This document shows positions 16,898 to 25,984 of a DNA stretch of 64,000 nucleotides, one piece after another. This stretch comes from an uncultured Clostridia bacterium (lineage in GTDB: Bacteria; Bacillota; Clostridia; Oscillospirales; Acutalibacteraceae). Location: contig CALWIW010000001.1 in the NCBI GenBank assembly GCA_944380855.1, positions 62,001 through 126,000 of the forward strand. Direction: 5' to 3'. The stretch's first letter is position 1. Each line of letters begins with the position of its first letter. The position numbers were made by a program, and so were the translations under genes. The notes under the pieces are model-generated. The model was not told the DNA's origin. It searched no databases and saw nothing but the letters and a program-made list of their open reading frames with translations.

Positions 16898-17787
16898 CTT
16901 TGCTGTGCCTCCTTTGCGTAATAATACTGCATTACCGCCTCTTCAAAATCGGTATCCGAAATAAGTATATCGTTAAATCCAACTTGAGAAATTCCTGACA
17001 TAAAGGCTTTTATATCTCCTCTAAAGGATACATACAGGTTTTGTCCCTCAACATAGGGATTAAATACTCCGTTTATGGAGCAAACCTTTTGAATATCGTC
17101 CACGTTAAACAGCTTGATAATTTTATAGCCTGCCTTAGAGAAATTCTCAATAGTGTCATATGCTATTATATTGCCGTCACGAATTACCGCCGCACCTGTA
17201 CAGAAGCGGCCGATTTCCCCGAGTATATGGGATGACAGCAGTATGGCAGCACCCTGACGGCTTTTTTCTTCCAAAATATCGAAAAAAGTCTTTTGCATAA
17301 CAGGGTCAAGACCGCTGGTAGGCTCGTCAAAAAAATACAGCTTGGGATTATGCTGAATTGCACAGACTATACCCAGCTTTTTTCTGTTGCCCAAAGAAAG
17401 CTGCTCCACCTTTTTGCTTGTGTCAAGCTCCAGTCTGTCGCAAAGATTTTTCGCCTCTTTTGAACAATCCTTTTTTCTAAGCTTTGCGGAAAAAGAAATA
17501 ACTTCTTTTACCTTCATTCCCTTGTAAAAAAGACATTCCGAGGACATATAACCCACATCGGCAAGTATTTCCTCTCGGTTTTCATAAATATTCTTTCCGA
17601 ATATTTCTACGCTTCCGCTGTTGGGACTTAGATATCCCAAAGCCGTTCTGATAAATGTACTCTTTCCTGCTCCGTTTTGACCGATAAAGCCAAGTCTTTC
17701 CCCCTCGTTCAAAGTAAGGTTTACGTTTTCAATTCCCCTGAATTTTCCGTAATACTTTGTAAGACCTGTAGCCTTTAAAACGCTCAT
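16894..17787 (-). CDS. ABC transporter ATP-binding protein
   Basis: A 297-residue nucleotide-binding subunit: Walker A GQNGAGKST (36-44), signature LSLGN (130-134), Walker B YFFDEPTSGLDP (from 151) and a switch His in LLSSHIL. The signature is LSLGNRKKLG rather than LSGGQ, as is common in exporters of this class. The ~80-residue C-terminal extension is characteristic of ABC-2 exporters. It overlaps the upstream membrane-protein gene by 4 bases and the permease gene by 4 bases, so the three are translationally coupled. Confidence 0.93.
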   Translation of the reverse strand: MSVLKATGLTKYYGKFRGIENVNLTLNEGERLGFIGQNGAGKSTFIRTALGYLSPNSGSVEIFGKNIYENREEILADVGYMSSECLFYKGMKVKEVISFSAKLRKKDCSKEAKNLCDRLELDTSKKVEQLSLGNRKKLGIVCAIQHNPKLYFFDEPTSGLDPVMQKTFFDILEEKSRQGAAILLSSHILGEIGRFCTGAAVIRDGNIIAYDTIENFSKAGYKIIKLFNVDDIQKVCSINGVFNPYVEGQNLYVSFRGDIKAFMSGISQVGFNDILISDTDFEEAVMQYYYAKEAQQR

Positions 17788-19199
17788 TTTTCCGCCTCCT
17801 CAATAAAATTCAATGTATTATCTATAACGGCGTCGTCATCAGCGCCTATTATATATACCTTCTCTCCCTCTTTGTCCTCGGTTGTTATAAAAATAAATTT
17901 ATCTCCCGTAGGGTCAAGACAAAGATTGCAGTTTCCGTAACCCTCAACATTAAAAACGCCCTTATAAAGCTTATCCATATTTGTACCCACAACCTTATTC
18001 ATGGACGGCAGATTTTCAATCACATCATATGAAACAATATCCTCCAAAGGAATTTCATATTCCTTTACAAGGTGAACCACTTGAATACTGTTTTCTGTGG
18101 TTTCTATTTTTATCGGTGTAAATTCTTCCATCATAAGCCAAATTCCCAAAACAGGCATTGCCAAAAGACACAAAACAGTAAATCCCATTAGGATTTTCCC
18201 GGCAGGCTTTGCCATATTCATAGTGGTTCCTATTCCGATACGGGCGTTAACCACATTGTGACAATCGTGTGGATTATAGTAAAACATTCCTCCAATCCAC
18301 TTGTCGTCATCGTCAAAGTATTTTTCATCAACCGCAGTTTCTGAAATTTTCTGCTGGGATTTTCTCACTGCAAACTCACATCTTATTGCAAAATACATAA
18401 GCAATACCGCGTATGCAACAGAGGCTATTATAAAACCAAGTCCCGAATAAAACTCAAGCTTCATAAAAACGTAAACGGCAATATTGTAAACGGCGGTAAG
18501 CCAAGCACAAACAAGCCACATTTTTGTCTGGTTATATCTTCTCACACGGGTAAGCAGATTTGTAATGCTTACGTCCATGTTTATTGCGTCCTTTTTCTGT
18601 CTGTTTATAAAATGATAAAACAAAGGACAAAGCAAAACCATAAGAAACATCATTGCACAAATGCTTACAGAAACTATAGATATTATATCTCCGCCCCTTA
18701 TGATTATATCGCCTGCACCTAAAGCTACAGGCAGAAAGGACAAAACTGTCGGAGCAATAAACCACTTCATATTAAGTATTTTAATTTCAGCGGCGGCGGC
18801 TTTTGTGTCAACCGCAACCTTATTTACAGAGTATCCGTTCCAGCCCTTTTCCTTTTTCAGCTTCATAAGCTTGTTTCTGTATTTGATATAAACAATAAAA
18901 ACGACCGCCATCGCTGCAATAAGCCATGCCATGGCATAGAAAAATAAAACAGATGTGTATTTAAAAAAGAATATAGCAAAAGAAAGCAAGGTAAGCACTA
19001 AAAAGGATATATCCATATTCTTTTTATACTCTTTTACAATGTCTTTAACCTCTTTTGTGTCACGCTCCCAAAGAGGAATTGTAGTTCCTATCAAAAGATT
19101 TTTCTTAGGCTTTGCCTCATTTCTAAGCATACCGTACATAATAGGCAAAGTCATATAAGAGCAAACGAACATTATTATCTTAAAAACAAGATTATCCAT
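17784..19199 (-). CDS. Multispanning membrane protein with DUF5808-like segment
   Basis: About 471 residues. The ATG at 19199, eight bases after AAAAGGAG, is preferred to an in-frame GTG at 19208 that abuts the ribosome site. Around ten hydrophobic helices are seen. Between helices lies WIGGMFYYNPHDCHNVV...RIGIGTTMNMAKP, which resembles the DUF5808 motif found in membrane proteins of YtrA-type operons. A soluble ~100-residue C-terminal domain follows (ENSIQVVHLVKEYEIPLEDI...), as in PH-like membrane domains. It lies between the GntR gene and the ABC genes, so it is probably a part or sensor of that system; its function is unknown. Confidence 0.8.
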   Translation of the reverse strand: MDNLVFKIIMFVCSYMTLPIMYGMLRNEAKPKKNLLIGTTIPLWERDTKEVKDIVKEYKKNMDISFLVLTLLSFAIFFFKYTSVLFFYAMAWLIAAMAVVFIVYIKYRNKLMKLKKEKGWNGYSVNKVAVDTKAAAAEIKILNMKWFIAPTVLSFLPVALGAGDIIIRGGDIISIVSVSICAMMFLMVLLCPLFYHFINRQKKDAINMDVSITNLLTRVRRYNQTKMWLVCAWLTAVYNIAVYVFMKLEFYSGLGFIIASVAYAVLLMYFAIRCEFAVRKSQQKISETAVDEKYFDDDDKWIGGMFYYNPHDCHNVVNARIGIGTTMNMAKPAGKILMGFTVLCLLAMPVLGIWLMMEEFTPIKIETTENSIQVVHLVKEYEIPLEDIVSYDVIENLPSMNKVVGTNMDKLYKGVFNVEGYGNCNLCLDPTGDKFIFITTEDKEGEKVYIIGADDDAVIDNTLNFIEEAEK

Positions 19200-19204
19200 A
19201 AAAC

Positions 19205-19576
19205 TCACTCCTTTTCCCGAAAAATATTGCGGCAGATATTCAGAAATTCTTCCTCTGTAACTCCGGAAAGCTTCATTTCGGAGATTACAAGCTTAAGTTT
19301 ATTTATCTCTTCCTCTCCGTAAGCCTTGGCGGTATTTATATCGGGATTAACACAAGCACCGTTTCTTCTGTCGGTGACAATATAGCCCTCCTGTTTTAAA
19401 AGTGAATATGCTTTATTTACAGTCATCATATTCACACCAGCCTCGTCGGCAAGCCCTCTTATGGTGGGCAGTTTTTCCCCTGCACTCAGTTCCCCCGAGG
19501 CAATTCCCACCACAATGCTGTTGCGTATCTGCATATAAATAGGAGTATCGCTTGAAAAATCCAGTTCCAAAAGCAT
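19205..19576 (-). CDS. GntR-family regulator, YtrA subfamily
   Basis: A 123-residue repressor-type regulator: winged helix-turn-helix at about 1-75 (PIYMQIRNSIVVGIASGEL, LPTIRGLADEAGVNMMTVNKAY) followed by a short helical dimerisation tail (EEEINKLKLVISEMKLSGV) with no large effector domain. This is the hallmark of the YtrA subfamily, which controls ABC transporters in response to cell-envelope stress. AGAGGTG precedes the ATG. It is first in the operon with the membrane protein and ABC genes, and a perfect palindrome just upstream is its probable autoregulatory operator. Confidence 0.93.
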   Translation of the reverse strand: MLLELDFSSDTPIYMQIRNSIVVGIASGELSAGEKLPTIRGLADEAGVNMMTVNKAYSLLKQEGYIVTDRRNGACVNPDINTAKAYGEEEINKLKLVISEMKLSGVTEEEFLNICRNIFREKE

Positions 19577-19598
19577 ATTATCACCTCTTTTTGTATTC

Positions 19599-19623
19599 TC
19601 TGTATTATAAAGTATAATACAGA
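19599..19623. promoter_or_regulatory. Palindromic operator for the GntR regulator
   Basis: TCTGTATTATA and TATAATACAGA are perfect inverted repeats of 11 bases around a 3-base centre, 23 bases upstream of the regulator's start codon. The arms contain TATAAT-like sequence, so binding would block the promoter. Confidence 0.75.
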
Positions 19624-19660
19624 ACTTTAAGATTATTATTCCAATACAGAAAAATCATAA

Positions 19661-19690
19661 AAATAAAACCGTGGCTTTAAACCACGGCTT
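19661..19690 (-). terminator. Terminator after the polysaccharide deacetylase gene
   Basis: On the minus strand GCCGTGG and CCACGG form a stem around TTTAAAG, followed by TTTTATTTTT. It lies between the deacetylase gene and the divergent-facing GntR promoter. Confidence 0.85.
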
Positions 19691-19695
19691 CATTT

Positions 19696-20520
19696 TTATG
19701 TATTCTCTTCTGTTGTATTTGCGTTTGTTGTGCTTTCCGTTTTGGCTTGTGTTTCTGCCGGAATCATTGTTCCCTTATGGTCGGTTGTATAGTCGCATTT
19801 TAACAAAAGCTGTGAAATAGGCACAAACTCGTAGCCCATCTCTCTCACCGCGTCAATTATCATAGGAAGTGCTTCCGGAGTATTTGCAGCTCCGTTGTGC
19901 ATAAGGATAATTGAGCCTGGGCATATTTTGCTTTTAATTTTTTCAACCATCTGCTGGGGCGTCGGGTCTTTCCAATCCAAGGAATCCACATCCCACTGCA
20001 CACAGTACATTCCGCAGGAATTTACAGTTTCAACTACAGAGTTATTGTAGTCGCCGTAAGGAGGACGGAATAATGTGACTTTTCTTCCTATAAGACCTTC
20101 TATCTTTTCGTTGCAGTTTTCTATTTCTTCCCTCATTGAATCTCTTGAAAGCTCTGTCATTTTCGGGTGGGTACTGCTGTGATTTCCTACGTCGTGGCCT
20201 GCCTGAGCGATAGCTTTTACTGAGTCGGGATATTTTTCCACCCATTCACCCACTAAGAAAAATGTTGCAGAAACGTCTTTTTCTTCCAAAATTTCAAGCA
20301 ATGTGTCTGTCTGCTCATTTCCCCAAGCGGCGTCAAAGGAAATGGAAACAACCTTTTTATCGCCGCAGTCCACGTTATAAATCGGGATAATTCTTTCATT
20401 TTCAGCAGCCTCCTGAGTCTTTGACAATCCTAAAAAGCTTATCAAAACCACTGATACAACCAAAACAAGACATATAGCAGCCCTGATAATATTCCTTTTT
20501 GTCAAAACAAAAATTTTCAT
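19696..20520 (-). CDS. Polysaccharide deacetylase, PdaB-like
   Basis: A 274-residue membrane-anchored CE4 (NodB) deacetylase. An N-terminal signal-anchor (about residues 10-30, AAICLVLVVSVVLISFLG) puts the catalytic domain outside the membrane. Motif 1 is SFDAAWG in place of the TFDDG of active metal-dependent members, motif 2 is HSSTH, and motif 3 is FRPPYGDYN. The altered motif 1 is shared with PdaB-type sporulation proteins. The C-terminal ~25 residues are low-complexity (TQAKTESTTNANTTEE). The likely role is spore cortex or cell-wall polysaccharide modification. The start is preceded by GGGGTG, which lies in an inverted repeat. Confidence 0.85.
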   Translation of the reverse strand: MKIFVLTKRNIIRAAICLVLVVSVVLISFLGLSKTQEAAENERIIPIYNVDCGDKKVVSISFDAAWGNEQTDTLLEILEEKDVSATFFLVGEWVEKYPDSVKAIAQAGHDVGNHSSTHPKMTELSRDSMREEIENCNEKIEGLIGRKVTLFRPPYGDYNNSVVETVNSCGMYCVQWDVDSLDWKDPTPQQMVEKIKSKICPGSIILMHNGAANTPEALPMIIDAVREMGYEFVPISQLLLKCDYTTDHKGTMIPAETQAKTESTTNANTTEENT

Positions 20521-20530
20521 AAAAAATCAC

Positions 20531-20549
20531 CCCATAATAATTATGAGGC
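20531..20549 (-). promoter_or_regulatory. Inverted repeat covering the deacetylase ribosome site
   Basis: CCCCATAATAATTATGAGG on the plus strand forms an imperfect hairpin that on the mRNA pairs the GGGG of the ribosome site with an upstream CCTC. This could lower translation, which is inference. Confidence 0.4.
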
Positions 20550-20600
20550 GACTCCTTTTTTAATTCAGTTTTTCTGTTTTTGTCTTATAATTTGCTGTCA

Positions 20601-21722
20601 TCAATTATAGTTTCCCAAAAAACTGAATTCGGGAAGTTCCTCAGACATAGCACAAATCAAATTAAGCACATTTTCATCGTACACATTGCCTGTAAAATCC
20701 AGATAAAAAAGATATTCAAATTTATGGTCAGGCATTGGTCTTGATTCAATTTTTGTAAGGTTCAGCCCGTTGGAATTAAATCTGCAAAGTACCGTGTAAA
20801 GAGAACCGGTAACATGAGGCAGACTGAAGCACAGGCTTATTTTATCGGCATTTTCAGGAATATAAAGCTTTTTTGAAATTACGATAAACCTTGTTGTATT
20901 GCTGCTGCTGTTTTGAAAATCCCTCTTTAATATTTTAAGACCGTATTCCTTTGCCGCACTTTCGGAACATATAGCGGCACAGTTGATTCTTTTTTCCTCA
21001 AAAATTTCCTTTGCCGCCACAGCCGTATTGGAGCAAGGTACAGATTTCAAGTTATTTTCCGCTATAAACTCAGAGCACTGGGAAAGAGCCTGAGGATGTG
21101 ACCAAACCTGCTCAATATCCTCCGGACTGCTCTGCTTTATTCCGCAAAGACAGTGATTAATTTTAAGCTGTTTTTCCCTTACAATATAAAATCTGTTTTT
21201 AAGAATAAGGTCGTAAACATCCGAAACAGACCCTGCCGTGGAATTTTCAACGGGAAGAACTCCGAAGTCAGCCTCTCCCGTATCCACCGCCGCAAAAACG
21301 TCAGACCATTTTTTATAAAATACAGGCTGACAGTTGGGAAAAATCTCTGTAGCCGCCTCATGAGAGTTTGCTCCTTTAATTCCCTGACAGGCTATTTTCA
21401 GATTGCTTTCAGGAAGAACCTTTACCGCATTGGTTATTGTCTTACGCATTTTTTCTCCGCTTCCCACAATGTTATGCTGTAAAGCACGGGAAAGCTCCAT
21501 AATATTGGCGTAAAGCAATCTTGCATAGTGACCGTATTCGCCGCCTTTTTTCTGAACCTCTTCAAGTATTTCATTTTCACGCTGTTGGTTAAGGATAGGA
21601 ATTTTATTCTCTTTTTTATACTCTCCCACAGCCTTGGCACAGTCCATTCTCTTTTTAAAAAGCTCTATAAGCTCTTTGTCGATACCGTCAATTTCTTTTC
21701 TGATTTCGCTTAAATCTCTCAT
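20601..21722 (-). CDS. pheA: Bifunctional chorismate mutase / prephenate dehydratase
   Basis: Converts chorismate to prephenate and then phenylpyruvate, the phenylalanine branch. The frame runs upstream to 21782, but the ATG at 21722 with GGGAG ten bases before gives 373 residues starting MRDLSEIRKEIDGIDKELI, the usual N-terminus of an AroQ-type mutase. Order: mutase (about 1-85), dehydratase (about 105-285, with SNTTRFIVI near its end) and ACT regulatory domain (about 290-370, LPHVTGSLYTVLCRF and ESRPMP). The ACT motif implies feedback inhibition by Phe. It is the last gene of the aro operon, 16 bases after aroC. Confidence 0.95.
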   Translation of the reverse strand: MRDLSEIRKEIDGIDKELIELFKKRMDCAKAVGEYKKENKIPILNQQRENEILEEVQKKGGEYGHYARLLYANIMELSRALQHNIVGSGEKMRKTITNAVKVLPESNLKIACQGIKGANSHEAATEIFPNCQPVFYKKWSDVFAAVDTGEADFGVLPVENSTAGSVSDVYDLILKNRFYIVREKQLKINHCLCGIKQSSPEDIEQVWSHPQALSQCSEFIAENNLKSVPCSNTAVAAKEIFEEKRINCAAICSESAAKEYGLKILKRDFQNSSSNTTRFIVISKKLYIPENADKISLCFSLPHVTGSLYTVLCRFNSNGLNLTKIESRPMPDHKFEYLFYLDFTGNVYDENVLNLICAMSEELPEFSFLGNYN

Positions 21723-21738
21723 AGTACAAACACTCCCA

Positions 21739-22818
21739 TCACAGAACAAGCTGGGCAACCGCCAAAGCGGCGGCGGCTTCAATAACAGGAACAGCTCTCG
21801 GCACTATGCATGGGTCGTGTCTGCCTTTTACGCTAAGTTTGGCGTTTTTCATTTCGCTGAGGCTTACTGTATCCTGTTCTATAGAAATTGACGCCGTAGG
21901 CTTTACTGCGGCTTTAAATACAATCGGCATACCGTTTGTAATGCCGCCCAAAATTCCGCCGCAGTTGTTTGTTTTTGTGATAATTTTTCCGTTTTTTACC
22001 TCAAATGAGTCGTTGCTCTCGCTTCCGTGCATCTGTGACAGCTCAAAGCCTTTTCCGAACTCGATACCCTTTATAGCAGGAATACCGAATACAATCGAGG
22101 AAATAAGGTTTTCCACACCGCCGAACATTGGGTCGCCGTAACCTGCTTCAACACCTGTCACAATACATTCAACCGTTCCGCCGACGCTGTCGCCTTTTTC
22201 TGCGGCTTTGGCAACCTCTTGTCTTATGCTTTCCTCAATGTCTTTATTAATAAGGGCAAAAGAGCTTATTGAAAGCTCCTTTAAAATATTTTCATCGGGA
22301 AAAACTCCCAAATCATAAAAGCTTTTGTCCTTTACCGAGCCGACAGAAGCTATGTGAGCGGCAATATTAATTCCTTTTTTATCCAGAATCTGACGGCACA
22401 AAGCACCTGCAAATACTATCGGTGCAGTAAGACGTCCGGAGAAATGTCCTCCGCCTCTTATATCGTTTTGACCTTTATATCTCACATATGCGGGATAATC
22501 GCTGTGTCCCGGTCTCGGACAGTCCAAAAGATTGCTGTAGTCACCGCTTTTTGTGTTGTTGTTTTCAATAACAGCACAAACGGGAGCACCGGTTGTCACG
22601 TCGTTAAGCATTCCGGAAATAACTTTCGGAATGTCGGCTTCAAATCTGGGCGTTGAGGTCTTGTCCTTTCCCGGAGCACGTCTTGCCATCTGAGCGTAAA
22701 CCTGTTCCATATCTATCTTATGTCCCGCAGGAAGTCCGTCTATTACAACACCTATGCCGTTGCCGTGACTTTCTCCGAATACGGAAATTTTTATTTTATC
22801 ACCCCAAGTCGATGACAT
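21739..22818 (-). CDS. aroC: Chorismate synthase
   Basis: Final step of the shikimate pathway: EPSP to chorismate with reduced FMN. The start is the ATG at 22818 (MSSTWGDKIKISVFGESHG) with GGGAGG eight bases before; an in-frame upstream codon at 22851 has no ribosome site. It is 359 residues. Family signatures visible are GESHGNGIGVVIDGLP, RRAPGKDKTSTPRFE, RGGGHFSGR and RHDPCIVPRAVPV. It overlaps the end of aroA by 20 bases. Confidence 0.97.
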   Translation of the reverse strand: MSSTWGDKIKISVFGESHGNGIGVVIDGLPAGHKIDMEQVYAQMARRAPGKDKTSTPRFEADIPKVISGMLNDVTTGAPVCAVIENNNTKSGDYSNLLDCPRPGHSDYPAYVRYKGQNDIRGGGHFSGRLTAPIVFAGALCRQILDKKGINIAAHIASVGSVKDKSFYDLGVFPDENILKELSISSFALINKDIEESIRQEVAKAAEKGDSVGGTVECIVTGVEAGYGDPMFGGVENLISSIVFGIPAIKGIEFGKGFELSQMHGSESNDSFEVKNGKIITKTNNCGGILGGITNGMPIVFKAAVKPTASISIEQDTVSLSEMKNAKLSVKGRHDPCIVPRAVPVIEAAAALAVAQLVL

Positions 22819-24070
22819 CTGCCTTACCTCCCAAACTGTTGTAGTCCTCAAAAAAATCGGGATAGGACTTGTTAATGCTCATAGGGTCGGTTACAAAAAT
22901 CTCTTTTGTGCTTCCAACCGCCGCTGTAGCCATGGACATTACAATCCTGTGATCGTTACAGCCCAAGGCCTTTCCGCCTGTGAGAGGTTTTCCTCCTCTT
23001 ATAACAAGCCCGTCCTCGGTTTCTTCAATATCTCCGCCACAGGCTTTTACAGCCTGAGAAATAGCCTGCAAGCGGTCGCTTTCCTTTATTCTAAGCCTTT
23101 CGGCGTTATATATCACCGTTTCGCCTTTTGCATAAGCGGCAGTGACAGCCAAGACAGGAACTATATCGGGAATCTGTCTTGCGTCTATTTTTATTCCGTG
23201 AAGCGAGCTTTTTTTCACCTTTACAAAGTCATCTTCCCATTCTATATCTCCGCCGAAATCTTTTATTATACTGCAAATTTCCTTATCCCTTTGGTAAGAG
23301 TTTTTGGAAACCCCTTTTACCGTCACATCTCCGTTTATTGCTCCTCCGCATATAAAAAACGCCGCCTGTGACCAGTCGCCCTGAGTTTTATATTCCAAAG
23401 GCTTATATTCCTGACCTCCGTTTATAAAATAACCATACTCCGTCTTTTGAACCTTAACACCGAACTTTTCCATTACTTCCAGGGTCATATCCACATAACC
23501 CTCGCTTTCAAGCTCGGTGGTCAGAATAATGCGGCTGTCCCCGGAAAGCAAAGGCAGGCTTAAAAGAAGTCCCGTTATAAACTGAGAGCTTATATTTCCC
23601 GGGAGATAAAAATCACCGCTTTGAAGCTTTCCCGAAATCTCAAAGGGCAGTTCTCCGGAGGTTACGCACTGAACTCCGGCTTTCGGAAGAATATCGGTGT
23701 ATATGCCTATAGGCCTTTGAGGAAGCCGTCCCTCTCCGGTAAATTTCGCCGAGAGTCCCCCCGCCGCCGCAATTGGTATTACAAATCTCAGGGTCGAGCC
23801 GCTTTCACCGCAGTGCATACTGCAATTTTTATTTGAAAACATTTCTCTTCCGTCCACAATCAGAGCCTTGTTTTCAAATCTTGTTTTTGCTCCCATTGAG
23901 TTTACACATTCAATGGTTGCCTTAATATCCTTTGAAAGGGCAACAGGCTCGATTCTGCTTATTCCTTTTGCCAGTGCGGCACAAAGCACCGCCCTGTGAA
24001 CATCGCTTTTTGACGGTGGTACAGTTACCTCGCCCTTTAAAAAAGCAGGAGTAAACATAGCTGTCGTCAT
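22799..24070 (-). CDS. aroA: 3-phosphoshikimate 1-carboxyvinyltransferase (EPSP synthase)
   Basis: Transfers enolpyruvate from PEP to shikimate-3-phosphate. 423 residues from the ATG at 24070 (MTTAMFTPAFLKGEVTVPPSKS). A TTG at 24094 and an ATG at 24058 are alternatives, and only a weak GGAT ribosome site is visible. Signatures: PPSKSDVHRAVL near the N-terminus, the PEP-site GESGSTLRF with RLPQRPI, and RIKESDRLQAI plus CNDHRIVMSMA. The PEP loop has GESGSTLRF, where the common form is GNAGTAMR, so it may belong to the glyphosate-insensitive class; this is inference. It follows aroB by 16 bases. Confidence 0.95.
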   Translation of the reverse strand: MTTAMFTPAFLKGEVTVPPSKSDVHRAVLCAALAKGISRIEPVALSKDIKATIECVNSMGAKTRFENKALIVDGREMFSNKNCSMHCGESGSTLRFVIPIAAAGGLSAKFTGEGRLPQRPIGIYTDILPKAGVQCVTSGELPFEISGKLQSGDFYLPGNISSQFITGLLLSLPLLSGDSRIILTTELESEGYVDMTLEVMEKFGVKVQKTEYGYFINGGQEYKPLEYKTQGDWSQAAFFICGGAINGDVTVKGVSKNSYQRDKEICSIIKDFGGDIEWEDDFVKVKKSSLHGIKIDARQIPDIVPVLAVTAAYAKGETVIYNAERLRIKESDRLQAISQAVKACGGDIEETEDGLVIRGGKPLTGGKALGCNDHRIVMSMATAAVGSTKEIFVTDPMSINKSYPDFFEDYNSLGGKADVIDLG

Positions 24071-24086
24071 ATTATAATCAATCCAA

Positions 24087-25139
24087 TCAATCAACTTTTA
24101 TAAATTCCGCAAGCTCCTCGTGGGGAATTTTCTTTACAAAGCTTTTTCCAAGCTCGCTTATAAGCACAAGATTTATGCTGTTGCCGCTGCTTTTCTTGTC
24201 TGTTAAAGCGGCAAGGGCAATATCCTGTGACTTTGCAGGATTTTCAATAGGCAGACCGTACTTTCTGCAAACCTTTGCAATCTTTTTGCAGGTTCCGCCC
24301 TTGGTAAGTCCCGCCTTTTCGGAAGCGGCGGTCATCATAACCATACCAATGGCTACCGCCTCGCCATGACTTAAAGTTTTAAAATCTCCCAGCTTTTCCA
24401 AAGCATGACCGAGAGTATGACCGAAATTAAGAAGCATTCTCTCCCCTTTTTCATGCTCGTCGGCAGATACCACGTCACGTTTTATTTTAACGCATTTATA
24501 AATAACATCGTCAATATCTTCAAGAGCGTCCTCATTTTTAAGAAAATTAAAAAACTCCTTGTCCTTTATACAGCCGTACTTTATGACCTCTGCCATTCCG
24601 TCGCTTACAAAGTGCTTGGGCAGGGTGTCTATTGTGTCAGGGTCAATAATAACCAGTGACGGCTGCCAAAATGCTCCCACAAGGTTTTTACCCTGCTTTA
24701 TGTCAAAGCCTGTTTTTCCTCCCACCGAGCTGTCCACTTGGGCAAGCAATGAGGTAGGTATCTGAACAAACTCTATTCCACGCAAAAAAGTTGCCGCCGC
24801 AAAGCCTGCCATATCTCCGGTAACTCCTCCGCCCAAAGCCACAATCATATCCTGCCTTGTAAAATTATTGTCAGCAAGACAATCGTATATATGACATATA
24901 GTTTCAATGCTTTTAGACTGTTCCCCTGCTTCAAAGGCAAAAACCGTCACCGCAAAGCCGGCTTCCTTTAAAGAATTTTTTACAGCCTCTGAATATATAG
25001 GGGAAACGTTGCTGTCTGTTATTACTGCAATCCTCACAGCGGAAGTTATATTTTTTATAATACTTCCGCATTTGCTTATAAGTCCTCTTTCTATGAGGAT
25101 ATCATAAGGCCGTCCGGTTTCAACCCTTACGGTTCTCAT
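24087..25139 (-). CDS. aroB: 3-dehydroquinate synthase
   Basis: Second step of the shikimate pathway, an NAD- and Zn-dependent cyclisation of DAHP. The 350 residues carry the NAD loop GGGVTGDMAGFAAATFLRGI, the PTSLLAQVDSSVGGKTG substrate block and the zinc ligands in AEVIKYG and NFGHTLGHALE...SHGEAVAIGM. The ATG overlaps the tyrA stop by 4 bases (ATGA), and GGAGG lies ten bases upstream inside tyrA. Confidence 0.97.
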   Translation of the reverse strand: MRTVRVETGRPYDILIERGLISKCGSIIKNITSAVRIAVITDSNVSPIYSEAVKNSLKEAGFAVTVFAFEAGEQSKSIETICHIYDCLADNNFTRQDMIVALGGGVTGDMAGFAAATFLRGIEFVQIPTSLLAQVDSSVGGKTGFDIKQGKNLVGAFWQPSLVIIDPDTIDTLPKHFVSDGMAEVIKYGCIKDKEFFNFLKNEDALEDIDDVIYKCVKIKRDVVSADEHEKGERMLLNFGHTLGHALEKLGDFKTLSHGEAVAIGMVMMTAASEKAGLTKGGTCKKIAKVCRKYGLPIENPAKSQDIALAALTDKKSSGNSINLVLISELGKSFVKKIPHEELAEFIKVD

Positions 25140-25966
25140 TCTCCCAGTTCCTCCTTTACTTTTCTTCCCTTATCCAAAAGCTTAACAAGCTCATCTTTAT
25201 TTTCTTCTTCAATTGCTTTCTTTATTTTATCAATGTTTTCTATTAAAATATCCAGCTCTTTTACAAGGTTTTCCTTGTTGTCCAGAAACAGCTCGCTCCA
25301 AAGCTCGGCGTTTATATTTGCAACACGGGAAACATCTTTATAGCTTCCCGCCGAATAACCTATATGATTTTTACAGCATGGACTCATTACATAGGCACAG
25401 GCAAGAACATGAGGAAGCTGTGAGGTAAAAGCAATCATTCTGTCATGCTCAGAGGGAGATGTAATCATCACGCCTCCAAAGCCCATTGCTCTTGCCAAAC
25501 CGCTTATCACCGCAACGCTGTTGTCGTCTGCGTCGCAGGGAACTATTATATAGCTTGCATCCTTAAATATTTCAGGGTCAGACGCCTCATAGCCGTTTTT
25601 TTCCTTTCCCGCCATAGGGTGACCGCCTACAAAATCAAATCCGTATTCCACGGAAAGCTCCACAAGGGCAGGGCAGATATCATATTTAACACCGGAAGTG
25701 TCTGTAACAACAGCACCCTGCTTTATGTATTTTCCGTTTTGCTCCACATATTCTACAGCCGCACCGGGATAAACGGCAAGGTAGACAACATCTGCCGTAC
25801 CCAAAGATTCACTGTCGCCGATTATATCAATGGCTCCCTCTGCAAGAGCTTTCTTTTCAACCTCTTGATTTTTGTCAATACCGATAATACAGTGTTCTGT
25901 GTTTTTCTTCAATGCTTTGGCGATACTTCCGCCGATTATTCCAAGTCCGACTATAACTATGTTCAT
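25136..25966 (-). CDS. tyrA: Prephenate dehydrogenase
   Basis: Oxidative decarboxylation of prephenate to hydroxyphenylpyruvate, the tyrosine branch. The frame reaches 26011, but the ATG at 25966 has GGGAGAAG before it and begins MNIVIVGLGIIGGSIAKAL, the NAD-binding Rossmann GxGxxG at the N-terminus. 276 residues, with the family HPMAGKEKNGYEASDPEIF and SPSEHDRMIAFTSQLPH blocks. There is no ACT domain, so feedback control would differ from that of pheA. A hairpin separates it from aroF. Confidence 0.96.
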   Translation of the reverse strand: MNIVIVGLGIIGGSIAKALKKNTEHCIIGIDKNQEVEKKALAEGAIDIIGDSESLGTADVVYLAVYPGAAVEYVEQNGKYIKQGAVVTDTSGVKYDICPALVELSVEYGFDFVGGHPMAGKEKNGYEASDPEIFKDASYIIVPCDADDNSVAVISGLARAMGFGGVMITSPSEHDRMIAFTSQLPHVLACAYVMSPCCKNHIGYSAGSYKDVSRVANINAELWSELFLDNKENLVKELDILIENIDKIKKAIEEENKDELVKLLDKGRKVKEELGE

Positions 25967-25984
25967 AAAAATCTTCTCCCTGAA

